From assembly GCA_963922585.1 (NCBI GenBank), contig CAWUIK010000061.1, forward strand, positions 1 to 18,728: 18,728 nucleotides of DNA, given 5' to 3'. Under the pieces are notes generated by a model. The model made no database searches and was not told the DNA's origin. It worked only from the letters and a program-made list of their open reading frames with translations. Both the position numbers and the translations under genes were made by a program. Source of the stretch: Parvicella sp963922585. GTDB taxonomy: Bacteria; Bacteroidota; Bacteroidia; Flavobacteriales_D; Parvicellaceae. Of the stretch, positions 7,030 through 15,625 are shown one piece after another (position 1 is the stretch's first letter; the number at the start of each line of letters is the position of its first letter).

Positions 7030-7069
7030 AGTTTAAAGAAATATTTCAACAACTATCACAACGCCTTCT
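7030..7069. repeat. 40-bp direct repeat, right copy (in-gene 3' end of the hutD-like gene)
   Basis: It is identical to 6318-6357. It covers the last 11-12 codons and the TAA (7033-7035) of the hutD-like gene plus 3 nt beyond. The gene's frame continues smoothly from it into the body of the protein. Confidence 0.95.
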
Positions 7070-7569
7070 AAATCTTCTAAGTGGATGTTTTGAGTATTCG
7101 TAACTTTAAAAAGTTCTTGCTCATTAATTTGATCTTCATTTATCTTACACGAACCTTCATAGCAATATATCAAAATCTGGTCGGCTTTGCTTTGTAGAGT
7201 ATAATCATTTTTGAAAACACTCACTTTTCCTTTACAATTTCCCTTGGTCATCAAGTTGAAATCTTTGCCTATTCCAATGCAATGGGTATTCCAATTACCG
7301 CTAAAAACATCTTGAGAAAAGGGCATCAAGAAAGATTCGTGATGATTTTCGTGAATGAGTTTAAGTTCACCTTCAAGTAATAAAAGCGTTCTGTTTACAT
7401 CTTTTAAAGGTGTAAAGTCAGATGAAGAAACTTGAACCGTAGCGATGCTCAATCGATACAAAAAATCACCTTTTTTGAAATCGCTTCCTTCTGGAAAAAT
7501 AAATAATTCGGTGGTTGTTCCACCAGACCAATGTGTAGTTTTGAAATAAAGAAATTGGAGTTTTTTCAT
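7033..7569 (-). CDS. HutD/Ves-family cupin-like protein
   Basis: The 178-residue protein matches the HutD/Ves family. The N-terminus reads LYFKTTHWSGGTTTELFIFPEGSDF, the counterpart of the family's W-x-GG-x-T-T-E block. Then come FLYRLSIATVQVSSSDFTPLKDVNRTLLLLEGELKL, a cupin-like strand pair with the DRT/NRT-LLLLEG motif, and FNLMTKGNCKGKVSVF. Family members occur near histidine-utilisation genes in other bacteria, or as the stress-linked Ves protein, and their biochemical role is not well established. No hut genes are present here, so the symbol hutD is not assigned. It overlaps the upstream membrane-protein gene by 4 bp (ATGA), so the two are translationally coupled. Its 3' end is duplicated at 6318-6357. 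Confidence 0.8.
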   Translation of the reverse strand: MKKLQFLYFKTTHWSGGTTTELFIFPEGSDFKKGDFLYRLSIATVQVSSSDFTPLKDVNRTLLLLEGELKLIHENHHESFLMPFSQDVFSGNWNTHCIGIGKDFNLMTKGNCKGKVSVFKNDYTLQSKADQILIYCYEGSCKINEDQINEQELFKVTNTQNIHLEDLEGVVIVVEIFL

Positions 7570-9080
7570 TTTAATTTTTCTAATTTGTAAAAGGTCTGAT
7601 GATGAAAATAAAAACTTTGATTAAAATCCTTAATCCATTGCCATTCAAATGTAATCTCGTTGATTGTAATAACATCTTTGGGATAAGTTGTATATGTGTT
7701 CTCAGCATTATAAGGCAGGTATTCATGATCTTTATTGGCTTGTACCCCTCCACTAACATCGTAAAAACTTTGTCTTTGATAGATTTCAATATCTACAACT
7801 TTTCCATGTACTTTTAAATAAGGCTCTATTCCATTTCTAATACAGTAAACACCTTTATAGGTATCAGGAATATTATACAAAAACACACTTGAATTATCTT
7901 CAACTTTTTCAAGTAAATCTTCCAAAAAAGTATACTGTAATTGACTTGATGTTTTCCAAATGTTATTTTGAGAGATTGTAAAAAAGACAAAAAATACTAA
8001 TGTGAAAATTAATGTAATTAAACCAACGATTTTTTGTAAATTATAAATAATGTAGGCCAAAATAAAACTAAATGGAATCAATGCTAAATAGGAATATCTG
8101 TCGCTTTGTGTTTCGAAAAATGATACCAATTCCAAAGTGGATACTGGAAGAATGCTGAAAACCAAAATCATAAAAACACCCAATAATATTTTCCAACTTA
8201 TCCGATATTTGATACAAATAAATATGCATGCACTACCTAATAAAATGGTAATTGCAAATAATAATGGTATGGGTAAAAATTCTGTGGAACCAAACCTAAA
8301 AAAAGTGATAAACTTACCTATATACATCAAAACACCTAAGCTCATTCTTCCCAAATCGGTGTAATTTACATTTTCATAACCTCCTACCAGTTGCCCTAAA
8401 GCCAAATGTCTGATGAGCAATGCAGAAACTATTGTCAATATTGATCCCCAATAAAAACTTTTATGAATTTTCTGATGGGTCATCCAAAGCAAAATCCAAC
8501 CAACAAAGGGTGCAACATAAGCCCATTCTTTGGTATGAATCGCAATGAAAACCGTAAAACAAAATAAAAAGATGGTTTTTGTTTGGCTCGGGTTATTTAT
8601 TAAAACTCTCAAACTCAAAAGCATAAAAAATAAAGAGTATCCATACGATTTAGCAGCCAACCAAACCACAGTTTCTGTTTGATAGGGGTTTAGCAAAAAT
8701 AAAACTGTAGTTAGTAATCCAATTTTGGAAAGGTGAACTAAAGACTGATTTTTTGCAGCAATATCTTTAAAAAGCAAGAATATTTGCCAAGCAACTACTG
8801 CATGAACAACCAACTGAACAGCATGTTGAATCCATGGTTTTCCTCCTGCTATTTGATACATCAACACTCCAAAAAAATGACTTAATGGAATAAAAAATTT
8901 ATCGGTAAAATTGTGTTGGAAAGCACTCCATCCATAATTTTCAACTTGATATACAAATCCCCAATCATCTGAAATATAACCAACATCAATTGTATAGCCA
9001 TAAATAGCAAATACCAAAATCATTAAAGACAGCAAAAACCAATAAGGTTTATGGATTATTTTTTCTAGAATGGAATTCAT
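7566..9080 (-). CDS. Polytopic membrane protein of GT-C glycosyltransferase type
   Basis: The 504-residue protein has about ten hydrophobic segments. The first (FLLSLMILVFAIYGYTI) is followed at once by YISDDWGF, with Asp38-Asp39 placed in the first external loop as in GT-C enzymes that use polyprenyl-phosphate sugars. Further family-like blocks are FIPLSHFFGVLMYQIAGGKP, the LLNPYQTETVVWLAAKSYGY loop, HTKEWAYVAPFVGW and ETQSDRYSYLALIPFSFIL. The arrangement resembles DUF1736/TMTC-type and other large-loop GT-C proteins, with a soluble C-terminal tail of about 110 residues. The donor and acceptor cannot be read from sequence. It begins 28 bp after the PorU-like gene on the same strand and overlaps the hutD-like gene, so it is part of that operon. 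A glycan-modifying role in the envelope is inference. Confidence 0.7.
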   Translation of the reverse strand: MNSILEKIIHKPYWFLLSLMILVFAIYGYTIDVGYISDDWGFVYQVENYGWSAFQHNFTDKFFIPLSHFFGVLMYQIAGGKPWIQHAVQLVVHAVVAWQIFLLFKDIAAKNQSLVHLSKIGLLTTVLFLLNPYQTETVVWLAAKSYGYSLFFMLLSLRVLINNPSQTKTIFLFCFTVFIAIHTKEWAYVAPFVGWILLWMTHQKIHKSFYWGSILTIVSALLIRHLALGQLVGGYENVNYTDLGRMSLGVLMYIGKFITFFRFGSTEFLPIPLLFAITILLGSACIFICIKYRISWKILLGVFMILVFSILPVSTLELVSFFETQSDRYSYLALIPFSFILAYIIYNLQKIVGLITLIFTLVFFVFFTISQNNIWKTSSQLQYTFLEDLLEKVEDNSSVFLYNIPDTYKGVYCIRNGIEPYLKVHGKVVDIEIYQRQSFYDVSGGVQANKDHEYLPYNAENTYTTYPKDVITINEITFEWQWIKDFNQSFYFHHQTFYKLEKLK

Positions 9081-9108
9081 TTGTAAACAATGCTCATCAA
9101 AAAAGTGA

Positions 9109-12100
9109 TTATCTCATCAAATACATTTTACCAAAACCTTTTTTGAACGCTTGGTCATCTACACTAGTAGAGCGATGGTCTATATTTTCACCGTTTATTT
9201 TAGCAATGACTTTATACAAATAAACACCGTTGGCTAATTGATCTCCAAATTGGTCTCTTCCATCCCATGCATATTCTGTCACATTATTACCAATTCTAAT
9301 AGGTCCTATTTCGTGTAAGTCGATTTCTCTCACCACTTTTCCAGTAATGGTCATAATTTGAATCTGCATTTCGTCTGGGAATTCACTTCCAGTAAGCGTA
9401 AATACAAATTGTGTACTTGTAGAAAAAGGATTTGGGTAATTAAACAAATTGGTAATTGAAGAAGAAGTAATTACTTCAAAAGTAATCTCATAACTGTAAT
9501 CACCACTAAAATTATTCGACTTATCTTTTCCTTGAACTTGTAAGGTATATAAACCATCTTCTATGAAATTGGGATTGTATTCAATTGTAAATTGATTTTT
9601 ACTATCAACTGCTGGAATCCACCTCATCACTTCTTCTACTCCATTCATAAAATAAATTCTTTCGTAAGAATTACTGTTCGGTCTTTTCAAGTAAACATCA
9701 AAGTTGGCAGTATCAGTATCTTCATTAAGTAATAAAAACTGATTTTCATCATCTAAAGATATTAATATCAAAGGCTTAGGACTTACAATGTCCTTATCTA
9801 AAATATGTACTCCATCAAAAGTTACATCTAAAATTGGATTAACATCATCGTCTTCTACCTTAAAGGGAATCTGCCCTATATTATTGAAGTAAAATTGCTC
9901 TGGTTGGTCTTGAATAAATGGCAGTACATAAGGATTAGCCGTAATCCAAAAATAATTTATATTTGAAATGTTTTTGGTTGAAAAAGTTACTGTATCCATT
10001 AAGTAGGTATTGCTTTTTAATGAATCTTGTCTTGGATAACTGATACTAGTCTTGACTCCATTAATATTCACATGCCAATAATCCACCCAAAGACTATCCA
10101 TATCAAAAGCACTTACATTCTCTATTGCCACAGCAAAAGAAGCGGAATCACCTTGCTGAAATTCAGCGTTTTTAATATATAGTCCTTTCTTAGGATTTAT
10201 TGCCAATTCTGGAACTGGCTCATAAATAACTTGCCATCTGTCCATTTGAGAAGGTGTAAATAAAATGGTGTCTTGGAACTCACCTTGTAATTTCAAAATA
10301 GGATAATTCTGAGCGTTGATGATTTGATCTAAGTTAATAATAGAATCGTATAAAGTCATCATGGTGTCTATCATTAGCGTTTGGGAGCCATCATATTGCA
10401 CACCAAAAACCCTTAATCTAGTACTGTCTACTGTTGGACTTTCCATGGCATCATGTTTCCAATACAATCTACTCCATTTGAAGGCTGGACCAACTAACTT
10501 TGAAGTTATGTAGCCTGTGTTACATCCAAAAAGAGTATCTTCATAGTTGAGAATTTGAACAGGATAATTACTCCCTGACGAAACAGTATCTGGTGTATGT
10601 ATTTCAACAGTTTCTGAAGGGAAACCTTTTCTTGCATATAAAATAAAACCATCATCTGCTTGCGTATTGGTAATATTTGTTGCTCCTAGATTTTGAAATG
10701 CAGTAACTAAATCATTGGGCATGGCTCCATAAAGACTAGCAGGACTTGAATAGTTATTTGGAATGTAAGTATATGCAATTACATAATGTCCAACTGGAAT
10801 TTTGTACTCTAAAAATGCTGCTAATGAATCTAATTCACTTTGATTATTAAATCTAAAAAGAAAAAATCTGTGTATTCTATCTCTTCCCATATTATTTAAT
10901 CCTGCCGAACAATTTGGATCTCCATTAAATTGTCCAAAATCATGGTCTGGATTTAAACAAATACTATCTGTTGGACTATACCAAGGGGTTCCCCAACCTT
11001 CCAAATTACAAGGGTCCACCACTCCAACCATAATGCTAGGAGTAGTCCAACCACCATAATCTTGTTGTATTCCGTTGAGATACCAACCATTAGATTCCCA
11101 ATCTGTTCCAGAAACAAAACTTATATTGGAAACGATTCTTAATTTAGCGTAATTAGGTCCAAAATCGAAAGTTCTTTCATTTCTGTTATAATCTATTCCT
11201 TGAAATCCGTTTTTCTTGTACTGGAAAAAGTGAGACTGCCCCCATCCCCAATGCTCAGGTATATATTGAAAAGAACTTTCCAACCAATTTTTTACAGTAC
11301 TGTCCGGGCTACATCTCCAAAAATAAACCGTGCTATCCGTAAAAACTAAAGAATCATTAACCCCAGAGTTGGCGTTCTTCCAATCACCAGGTCTTGTTTC
11401 TAATACACCACCTATACTATTGAAATATTGTGTTTTTTTGAATGGTGAATTGAATAAATCTGTAGTATCAATTTCCATGACATATGATTTCATGGCCTCA
11501 AAAGGGTTTAAAGTAGATGCTTTTAAGGTAATCGTATCTGTTGGTATGATCGCATATTCATAAGGCCATATAGGTTGTAAACCATTGGAAGTAATAAATG
11601 TGGTATATGTAATTTGATTATTGTTAATTTCGTCTTGATGTTCATCTATAACAGTTAAAGGCAAATCTACGCTTATATTGAACTGATTCAAACCACTCAT
11701 AGATTGACTATTAGCTGGAATTCTAAATTTTACAGTATCTCTATTCATAGATTTACTGAGCACTTGGACATAAGAAGTGTCTAATCCCAAAGGAGAAATT
11801 CGTTCTACTTTTAACTCAAAATCACCGTAAAAAGCACTTCCTATATTGGTAACCACGACAAACAAATCAAAAGTATCAACGGATAAATCAATTTGAGATG
11901 GAACAGTCCATACTCTATTTTCATCTAAAACTAATTCGGGAGCATTATGATAATTCATTCTTAAGGCTGGGTCTCCTTGAAGTGACATTCCTGTGTAGTT
12001 AGACTCACTTGGAATTTTCCAATATATAGAATCTATTTGAGCAGCCAAAGTATCCGAAGCATGCTTCATAGCTAGACCTATACTACTGCCATAATCATCC

Positions 12101-14352
12101 CCTCCTAAATATTTATATAAATAATCAGTATACAAACCCAAATTAGTAATAAAACCTAACTTTACGGTTGATGTAAAACTAATGGCACCATTATTTGTTG
12201 CGTTTATCAATTGGTTAGTGAAGGTCAATGTATCTATTCCATGAACATCACCTGCATAACACCCTAATCCAACAACCATTGGATATTTACCATCATTTTC
12301 CCAGTTTTCAGGAGTATCAATATTTTGGCTGAAACCTCCTCCAGCTGACGCATGTCCGTAAAAAGTCATTAAAGAAACCCCTTCTTTTAATTTTTCTTGA
12401 ACTTCAAAAAAGGCTTGTGCATCCAAAACAGGTGAAAAAGGGTCTTTGATATAGTCAAAAACTCTTGCACCCATTAATGTATCTGACAATGTATTTCTAT
12501 AATTATTCAAATAAAAATCGATTATATTTATTTGTGTTTCATCAGAACCACCACCAAATTGTAAAACAGTTTTTTGCCATTCTTTATTGGGAATATCATA
12601 AAATGAATTAGGGTCTTGTTCTGTTTCGTATTGTTGTACTTTGCTTAGATAATTATAAATGTCAAAATTACTGTTAGCACTTAACCTTCCAGTGGATATA
12701 CCAAAACTTCTTCCTGAACCATTTACCCCTTGAGACAAGTGATTGTCAGAACCTGGATATCCCCAAGTGGGAACTAAATTGGCATGAAATGAACTTACCA
12801 TTTCTCTTGAGCCAGTATTAGCATCTGCATAATTACTAATTGATTTTCCTATTAGAAATAAAAATTTTGGTTCACTTGTCCAAGTAGCAAAAACGTGTTT
12901 TAAAAAGTTTCTGATAGAAACAGGATGTTTTTCTATTCCTCCTCCATATTGATGATATAATTCTTCGATATCTATCATCACAACTTCGTTAATACCTCCT
13001 TGTGGAGACATTCTGTAATTCGCATAATCAGTAGCGCCATTCCATAATTTTTTATGAGTAACTAAAAGGTAAGCATCCGTAGGGTTAAGCGAACTAAAAT
13101 CAAAGAAATTACCGTTGTCCAAAACAGCAGTTGGCGTTGGAGAAGTCATAAATAAATCATTATCTATCATTCTTAAATGAATAGAGTCATTGGAAATATT
13201 GTTAGGAATCACAGCATCCCAATTGGCTCCATTAGGTATAAGCGGAATTTCCTTTACACCATCGTTATAAACGAATAATCTTGGGCTTGTACCAGAGAAA
13301 TTCGATATTGAAATAGTTTGTTTGGAAGATGATGTATGATTGGGTAGCCCAAATTCAAAATAGTTAGCTCCTTCAAAATCAAAAGTATGAGGATAATCTA
13401 TGGTTACAGAAGAAAGGAAAAGTCTTTCGTTGTTACCTTGTCCAATGTTGATGCCTCTATGTCTTACTAACGTATTTCCATTAATTAAAGTAGAAGGGTC
13501 CACTTCAGTTACAGTTTTTATCATATCATACCCTGAAAAAGATGTGTCAACAATGGTTGTTATTGGTGATCCATATTGTATCCAAAAAGAATGATTGTGT
13601 CCTCCTCCAGCTACTGTTGGGTTAGAACCACTACTTATGGTAGAACCAATCCTCGCTTGTGGCGCATTTATACCTGTAAAAGCATTTCTTGTATTGATAT
13701 TTACATCTCTTCGATGTTGTGAACTATTACTAGTTGGGCTTCCCGCTCTCATTGAACCAGCAGTCCACCCTTCGCCCCTGTCATAAATTGGAGAAGTTAA
13801 ACCAAAATAAACTTCTCCATGAACATAACTTGTTGTAAATAGTCTTTGAAAATTAGAAACCCAACAGTAATCAGCCAATGGGTAACTTCCAAAATTTACA
13901 TCCGTTTCTTGAGCAATTCTCAACCCATTGCCACTGGTTATGGAGAGATAATACAAAATAGTATCATTCACATAACTTTTGTAGGTATCCGGAATGTTTT
14001 CTGGTGTTTCGAAAAGCAAAATGTCTTTCCAACCGTCATTCATTTGAGCGTAAAAATGAATGTAATCTCCAGGGTTTAAGATACCATCGCCACCATCTAC
14101 AACTTCAATGTATTGTTCTTTTTCTCTTCCGAAAATTTGAAATTGATTACTAGAAATGGTGTTTATATCAATACCTTGATCACTTAATGCATTGGAAACT
14201 TGATTGTAATCTAATCGATACCAACCGGTTTCGTAAACTTTCATTTGAAAATATTTTTGAGAATAATCAATCCATTCGTTGCCAAAACTTTGAGAAAATA
14301 AGTTTTGAAAAGAAATTGAAAAGAAAACTATCAAAAATAAAATTCTATGCAT
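9109..14352 (-). CDS. porU: PorU-like C25 (gingipain-type) cysteine peptidase, long form; type IX secretion sortase family
   Basis: The protein has 1747 residues, clearly longer than the roughly 1100-1300 residues of classic PorU. It has a signal peptide (MHRILFLIVFFSISFQNLFSQ) and a beta-rich N-terminal region. The C25 peptidase domain lies at about residues 430-770, with catalytic His667 in TFYGHASAGGG and Cys698 in VGLGCYAGDVHG, a spacing near that of gingipains. A CARDB-like domain lies at about 805-920. Residues about 1090-1235 look like an ILEI/PANDER-type domain (GHYVIAYTY...LGATNITNTQADDGFILYARKG). A second CARDB-like stretch leads to NPILDVTFDGVHILD, and the FlgD-like/sorting-type C-terminus (NYPNPFSTSTQFVF...WDGRDQFG...NGVYLYKVI) spans about 1636-1747. 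PorU removes C-terminal sorting domains and links cargo to surface glycolipid. Overlap with the porV-like gene supports that role. A long PorU paralogue with its own substrate is the alternative. Confidence 0.82.
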   Translation of the reverse strand: MHRILFLIVFFSISFQNLFSQSFGNEWIDYSQKYFQMKVYETGWYRLDYNQVSNALSDQGIDINTISSNQFQIFGREKEQYIEVVDGGDGILNPGDYIHFYAQMNDGWKDILLFETPENIPDTYKSYVNDTILYYLSITSGNGLRIAQETDVNFGSYPLADYCWVSNFQRLFTTSYVHGEVYFGLTSPIYDRGEGWTAGSMRAGSPTSNSSQHRRDVNINTRNAFTGINAPQARIGSTISSGSNPTVAGGGHNHSFWIQYGSPITTIVDTSFSGYDMIKTVTEVDPSTLINGNTLVRHRGINIGQGNNERLFLSSVTIDYPHTFDFEGANYFEFGLPNHTSSSKQTISISNFSGTSPRLFVYNDGVKEIPLIPNGANWDAVIPNNISNDSIHLRMIDNDLFMTSPTPTAVLDNGNFFDFSSLNPTDAYLLVTHKKLWNGATDYANYRMSPQGGINEVVMIDIEELYHQYGGGIEKHPVSIRNFLKHVFATWTSEPKFLFLIGKSISNYADANTGSREMVSSFHANLVPTWGYPGSDNHLSQGVNGSGRSFGISTGRLSANSNFDIYNYLSKVQQYETEQDPNSFYDIPNKEWQKTVLQFGGGSDETQINIIDFYLNNYRNTLSDTLMGARVFDYIKDPFSPVLDAQAFFEVQEKLKEGVSLMTFYGHASAGGGFSQNIDTPENWENDGKYPMVVGLGCYAGDVHGIDTLTFTNQLINATNNGAISFTSTVKLGFITNLGLYTDYLYKYLGGDDYGSSIGLAMKHASDTLAAQIDSIYWKIPSESNYTGMSLQGDPALRMNYHNAPELVLDENRVWTVPSQIDLSVDTFDLFVVVTNIGSAFYGDFELKVERISPLGLDTSYVQVLSKSMNRDTVKFRIPANSQSMSGLNQFNISVDLPLTVIDEHQDEINNNQITYTTFITSNGLQPIWPYEYAIIPTDTITLKASTLNPFEAMKSYVMEIDTTDLFNSPFKKTQYFNSIGGVLETRPGDWKNANSGVNDSLVFTDSTVYFWRCSPDSTVKNWLESSFQYIPEHWGWGQSHFFQYKKNGFQGIDYNRNERTFDFGPNYAKLRIVSNISFVSGTDWESNGWYLNGIQQDYGGWTTPSIMVGVVDPCNLEGWGTPWYSPTDSICLNPDHDFGQFNGDPNCSAGLNNMGRDRIHRFFLFRFNNQSELDSLAAFLEYKIPVGHYVIAYTYIPNNYSSPASLYGAMPNDLVTAFQNLGATNITNTQADDGFILYARKGFPSETVEIHTPDTVSSGSNYPVQILNYEDTLFGCNTGYITSKLVGPAFKWSRLYWKHDAMESPTVDSTRLRVFGVQYDGSQTLMIDTMMTLYDSIINLDQIINAQNYPILKLQGEFQDTILFTPSQMDRWQVIYEPVPELAINPKKGLYIKNAEFQQGDSASFAVAIENVSAFDMDSLWVDYWHVNINGVKTSISYPRQDSLKSNTYLMDTVTFSTKNISNINYFWITANPYVLPFIQDQPEQFYFNNIGQIPFKVEDDDVNPILDVTFDGVHILDKDIVSPKPLILISLDDENQFLLLNEDTDTANFDVYLKRPNSNSYERIYFMNGVEEVMRWIPAVDSKNQFTIEYNPNFIEDGLYTLQVQGKDKSNNFSGDYSYEITFEVITSSSITNLFNYPNPFSTSTQFVFTLTGSEFPDEMQIQIMTITGKVVREIDLHEIGPIRIGNNVTEYAWDGRDQFGDQLANGVYLYKVIAKINGENIDHRSTSVDDQAFKKGFGKMYLMR

Positions 14353-15430
14353 CTTTCTCAGGGTTTAAATTGAATCTCAAAGAGAATACGTTACTGTAAA
14401 GTGCTACAGAGGATGCTCCAATGGATGTCAAAGCATAATCAATATCAATTCCTTTGATTCTTACTCCGATACCTGCATTGGGTTGTACTGTATAAACTTG
14501 CTTGCCATTCAACTGTGTAATTTTTTGAACATTCCCAACACCCGCTCTAACAAACACTATGTTTTTGAATCCTAATTCCATTCCCATGTGAGGGTCTATT
14601 GAAAAAGGATCTCCAACGATAAGCACATTTCGTTTTCCATCGGTAGTAACATCAAAATTGATTTCAGTTAATAAATTAAAATTGTCATTAATCATCCAAT
14701 TTCTACCTGCTCCCAAAATAACTCTCGGCAATGTAATCTCCAATCCGTTTTGTGGAATTTCATTATTGGTTTGCCTAAAAACTTCAATGGTTCTCTCGTT
14801 CAAAGTATAAGACCAAGCATTAAAAGTAGAAGTGACATCTCTAGCCATGGCAGCAAACTGCCAATTTTTATGTTTGTATGAAGCGGCAAAGTCCAATCCG
14901 AATCCCCAAGATTTTGCAAAACTTCCTACTTTTCTATTGATTACTTTTGCGCTTCCTCCGATACTAAATTTATCGTTTATTTTTCTAGCATAAGAAAACA
15001 TCAAGGCCAAATCTGTGGCGCTAAAAAAACTAATTCTATTGTAATCAATATTTCCTTGAGCATCTATTAGTTCAGTTGTGTTAGGAATATCGTCTACACC
15101 AAATCTTATGACAGAAAAAGCAAAAGCACTCTTATCATCAATTTTTTTGGCAACTGCTCCATAATCATACTTAGCAATTCCTGCAAAATATTCTGCGTGC
15201 ATTAAACCAAATTGCAAATCACTTTCAACACCCAAAAGACCTGTTGGATTCCAATAACCAGCAGTTACGTCATTGCTCGAAGCCACAATAGAATTAGACA
15301 TTCCCAAAGCTCTAGCACCTACACCAATATTCAAAAATTCATTACTGTATTTAGGTGCATTTGCCCCATTTTGAGCCAAAAAACACAAAGGGAAAAAGGA
15401 AAATAAAATCAATATGGCTTTAAAATTCAT
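14345..15430 (-). CDS. porV: PorV/PorQ-family outer-membrane protein of the type IX secretion system
   Basis: The 361-residue protein has a signal peptide (MNFKAILILFSFFPLCFLAQ) followed by a FadL-like barrel. The family opening is clear: KYSNEFLNIGVGARALGMSNS, then SSNDVTAGYWNPTGLLGV. Glycine- and aromatic-rich amphipathic strands run to a C-terminal strand ending VFSLRFNLNPEKDA. In this system PorV is an outer-membrane shuttle that takes cargo to the PorU sortase, while the paralogue PorQ also belongs to the same family. The choice of PorV over PorQ rests mainly on its 8-bp overlap with the PorU-like gene. It is the first gene of the minus-strand operon and is divergent from pssA. Confidence 0.85.
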   Translation of the reverse strand: MNFKAILILFSFFPLCFLAQNGANAPKYSNEFLNIGVGARALGMSNSIVASSNDVTAGYWNPTGLLGVESDLQFGLMHAEYFAGIAKYDYGAVAKKIDDKSAFAFSVIRFGVDDIPNTTELIDAQGNIDYNRISFFSATDLALMFSYARKINDKFSIGGSAKVINRKVGSFAKSWGFGLDFAASYKHKNWQFAAMARDVTSTFNAWSYTLNERTIEVFRQTNNEIPQNGLEITLPRVILGAGRNWMINDNFNLLTEINFDVTTDGKRNVLIVGDPFSIDPHMGMELGFKNIVFVRAGVGNVQKITQLNGKQVYTVQPNAGIGVRIKGIDIDYALTSIGASSVALYSNVFSLRFNLNPEKDA

Positions 15431-15477
15431 AAATCAATTTAAATTGCAGATGTAAAATTAATAAAAATAAACTAAAA

Positions 15478-15500
15478 GTTACTAAATATTAGATAGTAAC
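15478..15500. repeat. Inverted repeat between the divergent porV and pssA genes
   Basis: Arms GTTACTA and TAGTAAC pair perfectly around a 9-base AT-rich centre. It lies 48 bp before the porV-like ATG, where its own promoter should be; the minus strand there reads TAACTTTT, one mismatch from TAnnTTTG. An operator for the porV-porU operon is possible. There is no T-run typical of a terminator. Confidence 0.35.
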
Positions 15501-15580
15501 CTATTTTCTAGTGATATATTGTTTTGACAGACTGTAAATATTAATTAAATCAACGATTTTCATCAGATTTTTAACCCGTA

Positions 15581-15613
15581 TTGGCATCGGTTTGTAAATT
15601 AAAGTTATTTTTG
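15581..15613 (+). promoter_or_regulatory. Putative pssA-purS promoter (TTG, 22 bp, TATTTTTG)
   Basis: TATTTTTG at 15606-15613 matches TAnnTTTG exactly. TTG at 15581-15583 lies 22 bp upstream, within the 17-23 bp reported for Flavobacterium promoters. Transcription would begin just before the ATG at 15626. This makes it unlikely that the TTG at 15581 is itself a start codon. Confidence 0.55.
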
Positions 15614-15625
15614 AACTCAGATTCT

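Larger units (their letters stand above)
6318..7069. mobile_element. Candidate toxin-antitoxin cassette bracketed by 40-bp direct repeats
   Basis: The intact two-gene module with its own promoter occupies 6358-7029 (672 bp) and is flanked by exact 40-bp direct repeats, giving a 712-bp repeat unit. The right repeat is the functional 3' end of the hutD-like gene and the left one is an orphan copy. The module runs opposite to its neighbours and separates two genes that otherwise would be about 44 bp apart. Together this looks like insertion at a gene 3' end that duplicated and restored that end. No recombinase lies inside, so the mechanism (site-specific integration in trans, or homologous recombination or illegitimate repair) is open. 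Confidence 0.6.

Noticed and set aside
7033..7569. Part of a histidine-utilisation operon because of the HutD-family gene.
   Set aside because: No hutH, hutU, hutI or hutG gene is present; its neighbours are secretion and membrane genes.
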